The position numbers and the translations under genes are program-made. From assembly GCA_032191485.1 (NCBI GenBank), contig JAVDOI010000013.1:1456559-1520558 (forward strand): a DNA stretch of 64,000 nucleotides, given 5' to 3'. Under the pieces are notes generated by a model. It searched no databases. It worked only from the letters and a program-made list of their open reading frames with translations, and was not told the origin of the DNA. The DNA is from Leptoclinus maculatus (Eukaryota > Chordata > Actinopteri > Perciformes > Stichaeidae). This document shows, piece by piece, positions 47,717-61,900 of this stretch (its first letter is position 1; each line of letters opens with the position of its first letter).

Positions 47717-50700
47717 ATTACATTACAGTGTGCCACTGAGATCGACCCATCCAAGAAATTCAGTGGAAGTGGAACTCAGGCTCTTTTTGCGAGGCGCTTC
47801 CAGCTGACATCAGAGGAACTGAAGTGTGGGACCATTAAAAACACATCCCAAGTTAAGTTCAAGGGTTTCCATAGGATGGAGTGTTCTCCTTCCATTCAGC
47901 GAATACAAAATACACCCACACAAGAATGAAAATATCAAAATTAAATACAATTACATTGAGTGTTTGTTACTGGGGTCCATTGTGCAGGGAAGGGAACACC
48001 CACACATCTGAGGGAACGTTCACCAGCTGGACCCAAAACATGATTACAGCCTGTCCGTTCAACACACTGCCATCATGGTGACTGATGTTTGTTTTTTTGC
48101 TACACATGCACCAATTACCTAAATCACGAGTATTTGTATAGTATTTACTGAGTTCCAGGAACACAATGACATTAACAAGAAACAAAGCCGGCACACAGCT
48201 TTTAAACAAACCACCAGGTTTAGTGGAAGTTGAAGGAAAAATAAATAGGATCATTTTTGGCTTTTACCACCGAGTAAAGTGGTGGAGATAATCCACATTC
48301 ATGGCTTTGCCTGGTTGTCTGTGCATTTGTGTTCCTTTGCTTGTTGGACACTCTGAGCTTCTGATATTCATACTGAGTAAACAACATGCACAGGATTGGT
48401 TTACGATGAGGTCTTCGTCATCAGAAGGTGACACACACACACACACACACAAAATGGCGTCCACGCCGTGTAGTCTGAGAAGAGTGTCTGCAACGTCACC
48501 GGCACAAAGGTCACGTTCTCATAACAGCTCTGCGTCTCTCTTAACAGTTCTTATTATCATTCCAATCCAGGACATGCTGGAAGCTTTCTTTCTCTGCAGC
48601 TGTAGAACTTAATGTCAGAGTAAGTTCACACACACACATATTATAATTAGTCATTTAGATTTCTGACCCTAACAATGAGTCCCACCAACCGACAAACTGT
48701 TAAATAAGTCACCTCGTCATATAACTGTGGTTCTGTCTAGATCAGAAAACATGTGATGCAACAACCCAATCCCCTAGCCAATCAGAGCGAACTGGCTCTT
48801 TGGGAAGGTGGACTTAAAGAGGCAGACACAGAGTGAATACAGGTGTATTCAGACAGACAATATGAAACAAAATGCTGTGTTTTTTCATGTTAAAACATGT
48901 AAACATGTTCTGGTAGTAACCTGTATCAACCTGACATGATTTGTCCCCGTTAAGCTGTTCCATGTCGCCGTTGAACATGGAAAAAAAATATCAATTTACC
49001 GGGTAATCTGAGAATAAAAACAACATTTACAGAAGTACTGTCAGCTGGAGCCTCCGGCAACTAAAAATATAATAATGCAATATTGATAATTATAATTAAT
49101 TATATATAATTATAATAAAGCAGCATTGATTCAAGCTTCAAGTAACCATAATAAGAACTACCTGAGCAGCCACGGCCTGCCTACCAACACGGCAATTTAA
49201 ACACACATCTTGTAACGCAATAGAAAACTGAAAATCAGAGAAGAAGAAATGCATCCAGACGCCCTGATAGAGACACACAGGCTGTGATGATCGAGAGAGC
49301 GAACAACTGTGATTACTCCCGTCTATCCAAAGGACAGGGACTTTTCAATTGATTACCAATTCAACCGAACACACAATTTGGCCTGAATAAAAGCCGAACA
49401 ATGGAGTAATAATCCTCCTAAAAGCCTCAGAGGCTCCTCTGTTTTTTGTCATCAAGGATACAATCAAGCATACAAATCTCTGCAGCTTCTCTGGGACAGG
49501 GCTAATAATGCTGGGGGGAGAAAAAAAATGAATAATGAACTCGGTAGAGCCAACGGCCTTTTGAATGCAATCCAGCTACTGTCTCTCACCGCACATTTCA
49601 TCAGGCTTCAATAAAATGATACATGAAAAGTGACATATTATTACTGAAGGCAATCTGAGCTGCTCGGAGACAAAACAATCAAAGCAAAATCTGAAAAAAA
49701 ATTAAAATCGCAGACAACAATCTCAACAAGTGCGGGGTGAAATTAGAAAAGATTTAATTTTGGCGGCGCGGTAACAATCAAGGAGCGCTTCAGGCTTCGA
49801 TAACATTAGAGGGCTAACTTCCCATGATGCAGGCGGACACGGTTTGTTTGATTGCAAATGAAAAAAAGTCATGTCAGAGGTGTACGTTTGTGTTCAAACA
49901 AAGAACACAATCCCATTAGTGGGTAAAGCGCCCATTGTTGCTCTCCAGGCTCACAATCAATAAAGACTCACTCGAGTTCACGTTTTTGAGATTAGATCCA
50001 GCGTTTCGGTGGGCTGAATGCTTAAGTGTGTTGCTACAGTGCTGCGTTTTGGTTTAACAAGGTTACAACCGGCCAGGAGAGGCTTCGGGTACCAGCACAG
50101 TTAATGTAAGTGCAAGGGTAGAGAACAACCCGTGTCTTAAACAATGCCTTGTTTTAGATAAGTGTGCCATGCGAGGTCTGTTATGACAGCAATCATTATG
50201 AGCCATGCAAACACATGAAACAAATCAAATAGATTTTCTACTGATTGTCATCTGGACTTCAAAGTGTTTTGGTCCCAGAGGACTGACTGATGCTCTTTTA
50301 ACTCAATCAATTAATAGGTTGGACGAAGAATGGCAGAGAAGCGCTGTTTGCTGTGAACATACCATGTCAAATAACTTGTACGGTCACTTAGTTTGAGGTG
50401 CTTAACATTCGAGGTGCAGGCTGAGTCACGTGGACTTCACAGCTAAGTGCTCAGATGGAAAGTAGCCACTCAGGTCCGAGTCTCAACAGGTGAACCTGAG
50501 CTATGCTGGCTTTCACGCTGCTTGTTGATGCGACCTTATATAAGCATTGGTTTTGTGTCTCCACGCGTCAAAAGCTGTGTAGAGACATTTGGTTGAAACG
50601 TGAAAATAAAAGAAATACAGCAGGTAAGCAGTGTAGTGAATGATATCTTAAGCAGGGAACAGGCTGCTCAGACAGTGAGCTAGCCAGTGGGACAAGCTCA

Positions 50701-50756
50701 ATGCAATGGCCTGGGTATGACATTATTCCACTTTAGTTATTTGCTTCTATATTAAA

Positions 50757-51303
50757 GAACAAGGTCTGTTGTGGCCAGTGAACCTGGACTTCTCCGTAGT
50801 CTGCTGGGGGGAGCAGCATTGGAGCCGGAGACACCCACAGGCTTAACACACTGGTTAAGAAGGCCGGCTCCATTATTAGCTGCAAACTTGGACAGTCTAG
50901 AAAAGGTGGTGGAGAGGAGGACGCTGAAGAAATTATTATCCATATTGGATGACCCGGATCAGCCTCTCCACCACCTACTGCAGGGACAGAGGAGCACTTC
51001 CTCCAACAGACTGATCCAGCTCTGCTGTCACCAGGACAGGAGGACATTCCTGCCCTCTGCTATTAGACTGTTTAATAAATCACCTCTGGCCAGATCACCC
51101 ACACGACTATAACACCTTGTTGTTTGTTTGGTTAAATCTTTGCACTATTGTTTAGTTAGTTCCTTTAATATTATTCAGGTATTTTTGTATATATTGTGCA
51201 TTTTCATATTTAATATTTTTTATGTTTCTGTTATTTTTATTGCTATACCTTTATCTATAAATGCTGCTGTAGCGAAAAAATGTCCCCTTGCAGGATTAAT
51301 AAA
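50757..51303 (+). mobile_element. LINE 3' end (ORF2 C-terminus and 3' UTR)
   Basis: A frame at 50771-51112 reads, in order, LEKVVERRTLKKLLSILDDP, DQPLHHLLQGQRSTSSNRLI and FLPSAIRLFNKSPLA. This is the 'ILDDPxHPLHxLL...SFLPSAIRLFN' C-terminal signature of a teleost LINE ORF2. The sequence then ends in stop codons and a 3' UTR of about 180 bp, finishing TGTCCCCTTGCAGGATTAAT and then AAAGTATCTATC. The copy is 5'-truncated, without the reverse-transcriptase core or endonuclease, and cannot move by itself. The tail passes directly into the (TATC)n array. A Rex1/CR1-like affiliation is likely from memory but unproven. Confidence 0.75.
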
Positions 51304-51916
<613 letters not shown>

Positions 51917-52844
51917 CAGTTCCTTTAACTTCCCTCATGAAATGAGTCATAGGATTATGTGACAATGAGATCACTTTGCCTAATTAAGATTCTTAGAAAC
52001 TAGAAGCACTCAAAAAAAGAAGTGTAAAAACAGTTTTCAATGAGTAAGCTAGAGGGAAGATGTGTCACCTCATCAAAAAGCTTGTCTCAATTTCTGGGAT
52101 CACTGCTTTCAATGCATACATTGACATCTCTGCCTTTTATTGTCAATGCAATCTTCCTGCATTTGTCATAATTAAGCATGAGAATTGTAGGTTTTGTGGG
52201 TCAAAACGTTTAAACCGCTCTCAATAATGAGCTAGACATGTTGTCTTATAGAAGAAACTCTCCTGGTCTCCAGTTTTTCCTCGTACTCTGTAAAATAAAT
52301 ACATTTCAGGGAGCCTGTTGTGACAATAAACCAGCAGGCTATCTTGTGACAAATGTTGCAAGAAAATGATCAAAACAGATAAAACTGCACTGGAAACCAA
52401 ATTATTTCAGCTGCTGTATACCCCCCCGGCCCCGCCTCCACATCCACCTGTACACTGTGATGGTGACACGTTGTCTCCTCTGGACGTGACTCACCCTGCA
52501 TGTTTAGCCATCCATCTGTCTGAATCTGAACAGAAATGCTTTCATTTTACCCACTGCTGCGTTCTGCAGTGGTGCCATCACATCCCGGGATGCTTTCTCA
52601 TATCAGCGAGGCTTTTTTTTTTCTGGTAAGTTTGTTGAAAGTGTAAACACAAGGCTCTTGCCCGACCGAAATACATAAATTCGCTGATATATCTACACTG
52701 AGAGCCCACATCCTTCAGCACTCTAAAATAAACATATTCAGCGAGATATATAGAGGACAAGTATACAGAGAGAAAAAGAGAGCGTCAACATTTACCACAG
52801 TGCACTGCAGCGGCATTCTGCAGCACACGGCTTTGCTCAGTTAA
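51917..52844. other. Noncoding stretch, nothing recognised
   Basis: No exon, RNA or known repeat was recognised. Confidence 0.5.
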
Positions 52845-53230
52845 ATACACAACATGTGGACACCTGAACACCTCATATGTGATTGCTAAGTGTTCATGGG
52901 TAAAATCATGGGTATTAATCTGCTGCTGTAACAGCCTCCGCTCTTCTGGGAAGATTCTGGAACTTTGCTGCAGGGATTGGCTCCCCATTCAACCCACGGG
53001 CGCATCAATGAGGTCCAACAACTGATGCTTTGTGTATTGAGCCTGGCTGGCATTCCAGTTCACCCCAGAGGTGTTGGATGGGGTTGAGGTCAGGGTTCTG
53101 TGTGGGCCAGTCATGTTCTTCCACACCAGACTGGGAAAACCTCTTCTTCATGGACCTGTCTTTGTTCTTTGTTCATGGGCTGTGCCAGGAAGTTGCAGCG
53201 ATAAGCTGCCTCAGTGTACCTGGGTGCAGA
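52845..53230 (-). mobile_element. Tc1/mariner-like transposon remnant with transposase C-terminus
   Basis: On the minus strand a short frame (motif at about 53066-53113) reads GVEEHDWPTQNPDLNPIQHL then WGELE. This matches the C-terminal catalytic segment of Tc1 transposases, usually 'DWPAQSPDLNPIEHLWDEL'. The third catalytic acid (E of NPIEHLW) is Q here. Downstream on the minus strand, at 52920-52985, 'slqqssrilpRRAEAVtAA' can be followed only by changing frame. The terminal sequence CATGTGGACACCTGAACACC lies at about 52855. The copy is frameshifted, lacks the N-terminal DNA-binding domain and is inactive. Confidence 0.75.
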
Positions 53231-56200
53231 ACTCTAAATACAACAATCTTTTGAGTTGTTGTGGGTGTCGGAGTGTTAAGCGATATGCATGTTTCAGTAA
53301 CACACACCAAAGGTCAGTGGACAGGGGCATTTAGTGCATCTTATACTGTAGCTTGTAGGAGAAAAATCCTTTAATCTGAACACCACGTTTCTGTTGCATC
53401 CAGTGGCTACTCGGCAACATTGCTCCACCACTGCAACTTCTTGCTTTTCTTTCTTGCTTTTCTTTCACCTCTTAGATCTTTAAGCGGTAGCGTTTTACAT
53501 CTACAATTAAGACATCAAGTAGTGAGGTGAAAAAAGACATTCATACTTCAAAATGCACAATAAAAATGTGGGATTCACTTCAGAGGCACACGATGTGCTT
53601 GCCAAGATCCAAATTCAGTAGCGTCAAACGGTAATAGTTTATTTAGATTGTCATGCCGTGCCAAACATTTGGCCCCTTTCGCATTGGGACTACAAAACAA
53701 CTTTGTGTATAAAACATAAAAAATGCAAGAGACATTTCCTGATTTCACAGTTAAAACCAAAAGAAATCCTCAATCATGGCATTTTATATCCATATGTCCA
53801 AATATATGATTTCAAAAACATATAAACTAGTTAGAGGGGTATTAATTTGCTTTGCAACAGCAGTGACTATACAAAGGTTTACCAACAAAAGCAACCTATT
53901 TTTGCCACTCTTTCCCCTCCATGCCAATTGATGGTGCGACACCTTCAGAGGCCAGCATGTTGTAGACCTGTGGGACAGCAGTACCCCCATTCTGCACCAG
54001 GAGATAGAGCAGACACAGCCAGGTATGAGGCAGAGTTCCATAGAAGACGGGGAAATGTGCCAGGTTGTAACAAATCGCTAGAATGCCAGGCCAGCAGGCA
54101 GACATCCCTGAGACGAGACAAGGTGGGTGTAAATACATCCACTCAGTGGGAGGCTGGATAAGTTCTGCAGTGCAGGGTGATTCTAGAAAGGAGTTATGCA
54201 AGTGTCTGCTCATGTGTGAGGGTGGATGAATGTATGCAAGATGCCTTTAAAATGCCAATATTCAAAGTCGATGACGATTCATCTGTAAAGATCAAACTGA
54301 TTTACAGCGATGGACAATGGCAAGAAGTGGTAAACTGACAACTGACAGTCCTCAAGCGGTAATGGAGAAAAACACCTCTCAATGCGAGCGCACTGAGAAT
54401 GAACATCACTCTCAAGAGTATCTTATCCTTGAAACATATGCGGCACACCATTTTCATCACAGGCAGTCGAGGAAAAAGCAAAGATCCAAGGACAGCTGCT
54501 GCCGTTTAATGACTTTATCTTCATTTGAATGGGTGCCTTTCTCAAAGGAATCGTTCCACATCACTGCTCGAAATCCATTCAGGCAATATGATGGCCACCT
54601 GAGAAGCGCATCAACCGGGATTCTATGGCTGTGAGTTGGTTTAGAGAAACATAATACCTTCCCCCCCCCCCCCTCGGTAGAATTATCTGCTCGGAGATAA
54701 GTTTGGCTGTGGTGAATCGACTCACCGCAGTCTCCTTTCCTGCTGATGTGTGACAGAAACCTGAGGCAGGGATGAAAGATGGAGCGCCCTGCAGTGTGTA
54801 CATCAACACCAGAAAACTCTGTTCACCGTGGAAGACTGACGGAACTAATTGCAGTATCTCAAAGCACTGGACCTGAGTCGTCTGTAAGCGTCTTTGAAGG
54901 GTGGGTTGTTCAATATACTGTATCACAGCTGAGCTGTTACTTCTGAAAAGGAGCTTCGTTGACCTCAACTGTTTTATGCATACTTGCATAATTTAATTTA
55001 AGCCTACTTATCTATGTATTTTTATTACAAATAAATGAATGGATTACCCAGAATGTAAGAGGCTTCTCAGAGACTTTCACCAGACTTTGCAGCTGTTTCA
55101 GCTCACTGTTTCTTTGTTTGAACCATAAAGTATTGTCCTGGAAGTCAGGGTTTCTGTAAAATAAATACATTGGTGCTGGTCCAGGTGTTTCCACAACTCC
55201 AAATTCATGCTAAAGTTGTTGTGTCAGCTGGATAGCAGACAGCTGTTTGCTAACACTTTAGTGTGTCGAGTTAATCTGCCTCCAAGTAGCCATAAAAGAA
55301 ATCTGTTACTGCAGCTTCATGATTAGTAAGCATACAGTAAAGTCCTGAAGCTACAGTAGCATTACATCGATCAAAGAAATGGCAACGTGGAGGTGATTGA
55401 AAAACATTTGTACTTTTTAGCTTACAGTGTTTGTTTAGAGACGATACATTGTTTTATTTAAAGTACATATCATGATAGTAGGCTACCTAACCCCCGTCTA
55501 CAAACGTACTTCTACGTAATATTTGGTTGGGCAAATAAATCACCTGAACATTTGAGGGACTGCTTTGTGTGCACGGCAATTAGAAGTGGATATTGTCAAC
55601 CCGAATGCTCCCACTGATCGTTGACTGAGCCTCTGAAATCAGATCAGGGCCCAACTGAGGTTCTATGCAATAAACCGTGGCCCTCATGGGCGAGAGCTGA
55701 AGCCCTCCACGACGTGCTGTAATGACTTCAACTAGGCAGGTCCTCAACAGATGGTGACATTCAACACCCCAAAAGGTTGTCCCACTGCTCAGGCCCGGAG
55801 TTTGGGATATTGTTTGTCAGAAATGGAACTGAAGAGGTTCATCAACGTGAATCCGAACCGGTTCCAGTTCTCCGTCATGCAGACAAATGCTGCCAGTTGG
55901 GTGAAATCTAACGCCAGATGAGAGACACAATCCTGTTTTAGAATATGTTTTCATTGCATTCTTTTTTTATACTAGTGCAATGAAAAATAATCTTCTGCAT
56001 GATATTTTGCCTCATTTAAATGAAATGTGAGTCTGCTTTGTGCCAGTGTTACCATACCAGTGCTGGCAAGTGAAATGCATACATAAACCTATTTGACTTG
56101 TTGCTCAGAGGAAATATTAAACAACATGGTTTGAGAGAGAGAGATGAGTGAGGAAGTCAACTGCACACACTTCATCGCCTCCCAGGCATGTTGATTCCAC

Positions 56201-58339
56201 CATCTGGCCTCTGTCACTTAAGCCACCTCTGGGCCTAAAGGGATTAAACCACTTCCTTACCTGACACACAGATTGTGCCTCTGCAGTTAAAAAGTTAAAT
56301 GTTTGCAGTTGAAGTTTTGGCAGAGCACTATTTCTTAACAAAGGCCAGATTTTATTTGCACTAATTGAGAACGAGACACTCGGGGTGTTGAAGAATCCGT
56401 TTTTTTCTACATCCACAACATTATGATTTTTCCCGAAGAGTGGATTGTTCCAACACCTTTATATTTGTGTCTAGACACATCTCTTGTGCATTGAATTCGG
56501 TGAGGATAATGTAGACTGAGCTAAGGTAAATAATGTGGATACTACCATGAACCAAGCAGCTCACAATACAAAAACTCCTGAATTTCAAGCGTGATGAAAT
56601 CTTTGCGACATCGATGCCCCCAGAGCTCCTGCTGTGCCGAACTGTGCATGTGACACTTCTGAGCGCGTTAAGAGCAGTATTCTTTGTGTTGGATTCATAT
56701 TTCATGACAGCGCAAACCAAGAGGAGCCATATGGTAATCCAGACTGGACCTGCCTTCAAATCCCCCCCTAGCTAGAGGTGGTGGAGCGACCTAATGAAGC
56801 AGCAGACTGTGTGCTGCCTGGGGTCAGAATGGAAAAAGGAGTTCAGATGGCTGTGGTCAGTGGCGGCAGCAGCTAAACCCTGACTTGAGCCCCCAAGACA
56901 CACAGCACACTGGCCAGCCAACCACACAGCACAAGGCCCGATGTTCCCAATAACAGCGCGGTGCCAACAGGGACGGGGTAATCTAGCAGGCTTAGTCATG
57001 GCTCTGTGGGATAGGTGTGCATGTGTACGTCCACATGTCTGAGAGGGTTTACATTTGTACTTTTCGTTTTTTCTTTGCAGGTAAAACCCACTTACCACAG
57101 ATTTTAAGCCATTTCTGATTCTAACCTTAAACTCAAAGCTGAACCGATTTCATTCTTAAAGGGGTACACCGGCAATTCATCATTGCACTCCGTAGGAGAC
57201 AGATTAAACTAAATGAATAAGAAAAGAATGCTGAAAATGGAAGAAGCATGGACCAAGGTACAATATGAACGATCCGGCCAGAATTTTAGTTGAAAACATG
57301 ATTTAACGTTATCAACAGACTGTGAAGTTTATGTATTGTGTTGCAGAGCTTTCTCCTGAAATAAGCACGCTAGCCCCGGCCATGTCCTTTTCTTTTACAC
57401 CACCTGTACCTCAAGAGGTGAGTCTCCGTAGCGTCCGGTTGGCCCTCGATCAAACATGAGAGCAAATACAATTGCCCCGAGGGCTTGTAAATCACGTTGA
57501 AAGTACAGGGTCCCTGTAAGCTTTGATAGTTTGTTTATTGGATTCAATCCAAAATGACAGAAAAGAGAGAATGACCAATTCGTCGTACCCGCCGCTGGGA
57601 GACTACTTCGCTGAGAGGAGAGTGGACGGTGGCTCTGAGAAAGGGGCTTCAGTTAGCAGCTGTAGCAGCTTCAATTCAACACATATTCAATACATTTCCC
57701 ATTGCAAAACATGTTAACATACTTATGGTATACCCTCCCTGCCCCCAGTTTGCTTTTGACTGCTTATATTCTTTAGTCTTAGAAGACATTTAGCAACTGT
57801 GTTCATGGGTTGAGTAGGACTCACAGTGACTAGTCAACTGACCTTTCCTGTGTAAAAATGTCTCTCGTGGCATTCCGCTCAGTGACATTTTAAATGACAA
57901 ATGATAACGTTTTTGTTTTTTTCTTTTTACATCAATTATTCGTACAACATCTGTGCATGGCAATTACAGTATAAGGTTAGGCAACTACTTGGTCAAAAAT
58001 ATGGAAAGGTTGAAGCAAATAGTCTCCACTCACATGCCCAGACTGTATACACTCTGAGAGGGTTAGTGGTTGCTGTTGTTTGTTGGTTGCAAAGAGATAA
58101 CGCAGTTTCATTGTAAGTCATATAGGGGAAAAATTACACAATCTTTGTTCTTTGTAAAAAAAAAAAACATTCTAAAGTTCAGCTCGAGCTTGTTCCTCTG
58201 CAAGCTGCAACAATGTCTCCAACAAAATGACGTTCCCATACAACTAAACTGCATTCTTATTTACGTTTCGAGGGAAAAATCTACCGGATTATGGCCTCAG
58301 TTTTAAACACATGGTTAAAGTCGTAAATTGAAACAAGTC
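53231..58339. other. Noncoding stretch, one unresolved open frame
   Basis: A 13-bp CTTGCTTTTCTTT unit occurs twice in tandem at about 53441-53466, and a 13-C tract lies at 54661-54673. A minus-strand frame at 53896-54160 has coding-like codon use and is described under findings. Nothing else was recognised over about 5 kb. Confidence 0.4.
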
Positions 58340-58530
58340 AAAACAAACCAGTTTAACAGTCTAACTTCTTGGTTAGTAAAAGATCATGGTTTGGAATCAA
58401 ATAAGTATATTTATTATGTTATTAAATTACAGACGTAAATTGGAATAAATGAACGTTGACTCTTGGTTTCACACAGGACAAGAACAGCAGCTTCCTGGGT
58501 GAAAGTCCTGTGTTTGCATCAGGAAGCAAA
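58340..58530 (-). repeat. Dispersed family copy, minus strand, long
   Basis: Reverse complement order: GATGCAAACACAGGACTTTC, ACCCAGGAAGCTGCTGTTC, TGTGTGAAACCAAGAGTCAA, CGTTCATTTATTCCAATTTA, then CAAACCATGATCTTTTACTA and ACCAAGAAGTTAG. This is the only copy here that joins both halves of the family on one segment. Confidence 0.55.
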
Positions 58531-58689
58531 CTCAACCTCTCAAAAGGGACAGTGTGGACAAGAGGAACAATAATCACAAGAAGTCTTTCTATCATCTAAA
58601 TAGGAGAACAATTGTTGTATTGAGAATACACTTTAGAAAATATATACCTTTCCTTTTAGTTTGAGAAAAGGTCGGAGCTGAAAAAGCTG

Positions 58690-58910
58690 GGGCAGATGTG
58701 TCTCAGTGGGTAGAGCGGGTCGTCCTTTAAAACCTTGTGGTTAAACTGTCGCATGTCGTAGTGTCCTTGAACAAGACACTGAACCCCAAAGTTGCTCCCC
58801 GGGTGCTTCACAGCAGCCCATTGTTCCTACAAATGATTGGGATGGGTTAAATATAGAGGTCGAACATCATGTATGTAAATGACGAATGAAATAAAGTTTA
58901 GAGGAGAACT
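58690..58910 (+). mobile_element. tRNA-headed SINE, sense, decayed
   Basis: GATGTGTCTCAGTGGGTAGA (A-box-like) and GCGGGTCGTCC are followed by GTGTCCTTGAACAAGACACT, GAACCCCAAAGTTGCTCC, GGGTGCTTCACAGCAGCCCA, GGGATGGGTTAAATATAGAG and the 3' end GACGAATGAAATAAAGTTTA. The B-box region (GTGGTTAAACTGTCGC) is eroded. It shares its head and central block with the antisense SINE at 29.1 kb but has a different tail. Confidence 0.65.
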
Positions 58911-61900
58911 TTAATTTCCTGTTTGAGACATGCACACTGCTGTCTTTGAACACGCTACACACATCCTCAAATACAGCAGAATCTTCTTATTGTGTGCCGC
59001 ATCATCATTCAATATAAACTAAATTCTAAAGGGAAAAGGACTGTGTGCTAAAAACAATCAGTAGAATGCAATATCTGTAGAAAAGCTGCTCTCAAAGAAA
59101 TGAGAATGCACTTTTATTTTTGCATCCTTTGAACACTGGGGAGCAATCACACCTTCACTGAGCCCGACTGAACTCATCGGCTGCCGAGATGTAGTTAGTG
59201 ACAACATGGACTCGGGCAAAACTAAAGTTGTCAGTCCGCTGTGTGGCAGGAATTCCAATTAAGGAAGAGAAGCTCAACAAAACAAGTGACAACACAAGGA
59301 CTGCAAGGGAAGTAACAGCGCCTTTCCTTGTGGGTAACAAAGGCTTCACGCTGCACTGTGTGCGGCCACATCATAATAAAGAAACTGGTATATGGTTAAA
59401 TACAGTGTTTTTCAGCTTTAAACATTGTGTGACAGTATACTTCTTTATAGCAGTACTTCTTTGTCTCTCATATTTATTTACCCCAAAATATAGTGACATT
59501 AAAAAGCACTTCTGAGTGCTGCACCAAACTGCAGAAAAGTGCAGAAAGGCAAAAAGTGTGAAGGTTTTCTCTCATTTTTCTATCCTTGAGGGGGAACAAT
59601 AAATTAATACAAAAGCAAAACCACGCAAACACTAATCATAAGACATTGTTTTGACACATACAATAAATATAAAAGATGTTTTAAGGCCATACTAGAGTCT
59701 TAAACTTGTCTGGGCAGACATCCAATGACTGTAGGCCCCTTCTTTTGATTTTTCCTGTCATCTGGCTCAACTCGGCAATTTCGGGCAAGACTCCTAAACA
59801 CTGTGCCCGCCTCCTGCCCTGCCCCCCCAGATCCACGTTGTATTGGTAGATGCCAGGGCAGGAGGGCCGCGACGAGGGGCTGGCGAGACGCGGAAGTAGC
59901 CTTGGGCAGTGTGGATGCTCAAGTTGGGCGTCCACAAGTAACCTTTTAAAATGCAAGCATGGTACTGAGAAGCCAGACCTCACAGGGACAGGTTTCAGGA
60001 TGAGCGCTTATCTATTCAGCAACAACACCTAAGTCTGCCAAAATACTGCACTAAGCAGCGCAGCGGACCAGGGAAAGGTCATACGCAGCCATATGCAGAA
60101 CCCAGCTGTCTTTGTCCGCAGACACACTATATTAAACAACTCGGGGAGTGAGGAAAAATGCAATTTCAAGAGAAAATATCGGATTGATTTTGTAGTGAAA
60201 TAACCCAGATGTTTTGAAGTGTTATTGCTTTCATATCATTTTGAGGGGATATCCATAAACATGCCACTAGCAGATAGTGGTACGCTCAGCAGAAATGTGT
60301 GACAAATAAATGAATCGCGCAGCGGGCCAGCAAGGACACTGCCCCAGATTTAACCCTCAAGAAGGCAACTTCAACAAGGTGCTGAGAAAGGACCCCCCCC
60401 CCCCCATAATAATCTTCATTATTTATCTGCTCGATATACAAACACAAGGAAATGCACTAGGTTTTATGCATTCAGTTGCCACGGGCAGTATTCTTTACTG
60501 ATAAATATTCCATTACAGAGATAAGGCTGTGGAATTGAGAGCTACGGCTACATAAAGAAATATATATATGCAATGCATTTTGTTTTTAGACCCTGAGCTG
60601 CTGCATATTGCTCTTTAGACTACCAAAGTAAGAATGCAGGTGCACACAGCGCCCACTGCACTGGAATCATTCGGCGTGTTGCCGTCAGTGCCGGTGAAGA
60701 AAACACAGGTTGAAACACTTCCCTTTGCTGGGCTGTTTTCAGATTTCATGAAACACGCATTTTGATCTTGATGGCGGAAAACTGATGTTGAAAGGGAATG
60801 ACAGGAGCGATAGCGCTTATCTGAGAAAACAGGGCAATACCCAATAGTCAAACGGATGTTCTACTATCTGTGAAAAGTATTATTCTTAGAAAAGGGTGGT
60901 CTCTGATGTTCAGGCTCCAGGCTTTGCACCTTGCACTGTAATAGAATAAATGCCCATATCTATGGACTGTAAAAAATGAGATTGGAATTGTGCAACTGTA
61001 ATCCAAAGCGGAGGGAGGCTTTCAGTGTAATCAATCTCCAAAAAGGCTTTTAATGGAATCAATGGAGAGAAAGGGGATTGATTTCTGCCCCGTATACAGA
61101 CATTTTTAGATATTCACTCTATGAAAACTCTCCTCGGTGGACTGAAAACTTCCATCCAGCGATATAGGTTAATTGCATATTGAGCAAAGCAGCCCATTTG
61201 TTAAGTGACACACTTGTTCTCGGTGACCATTAAGTTCGGAATATTGCTATATAGCAGCGAGGAAATATAACACTGAGCTCTGATCTCAATCCTGAAAAAA
61301 AAAAGATGGCCTCAATTGTATTCTTACCTCACAAGCCCATCAGAGAGGTATTAGTCTCTGTTCTCTTTCAAAAGAAGGTCTCTCTCTGCTGCTATAGTAA
61401 ATAGTGAAACTGCTATTGACGTTCACAGGAGGTATGCTGGTGAGTGCCAGGCAAATATTGACCAGTTCGGGGATTACATATTGTGCAATACTTTTTGGTC
61501 TGGGTTGTTTTTCATGGTTTGGGTCCCTGAGTTCCAGTTGAGGGAAACGTTAATGCTACACGATGCAATAATACTTCAGACCATAATGTGTTGATAAGTT
61601 AGTGATTGTTTCAACGTGACGGTGCCTCTGTGTGATAAGCCAGGTCCATAAAAACATGGTTTCGATTGGAAGAACAAGCCGTTCTCATCCAAACGAACTG
61701 CGGCGAACTCTTGGCTAAAAGGTTGTGTTTTGTAGGATCCAACCACCTTCCCCTCTTGTCCGCGGTCTATATATTCGTCCTCGTCTTTGCATTGTTTGTC
61801 ATGGGTACTGCTACCAATGCTGGATGAGACCAGCCACAAACATCACTAACTTCACAACAACTCAACTGTTGAATTATGAATGTATGAATAATAACTCAAA

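Larger units (their letters stand above)
46326..50756. other. Noncoding stretch with simple repeats
   Basis: Contains three tandem GTTTTAATGC-like decamers at about 46914-46946, (TA)15 at 47208-47238, a 16-G tract at 47701-47716, (AC)10 at 48431-48450 and a very AT-rich near-palindrome at 49080-49125. No exon, RNA or mobile element was recognised. Confidence 0.45.

Noticed and set aside
53945..54142. Additional overlapping frames around the 53.9-kb candidate exon
   Set aside because: They lie in other frames of the same low-stop region and have no exon-like features of their own.
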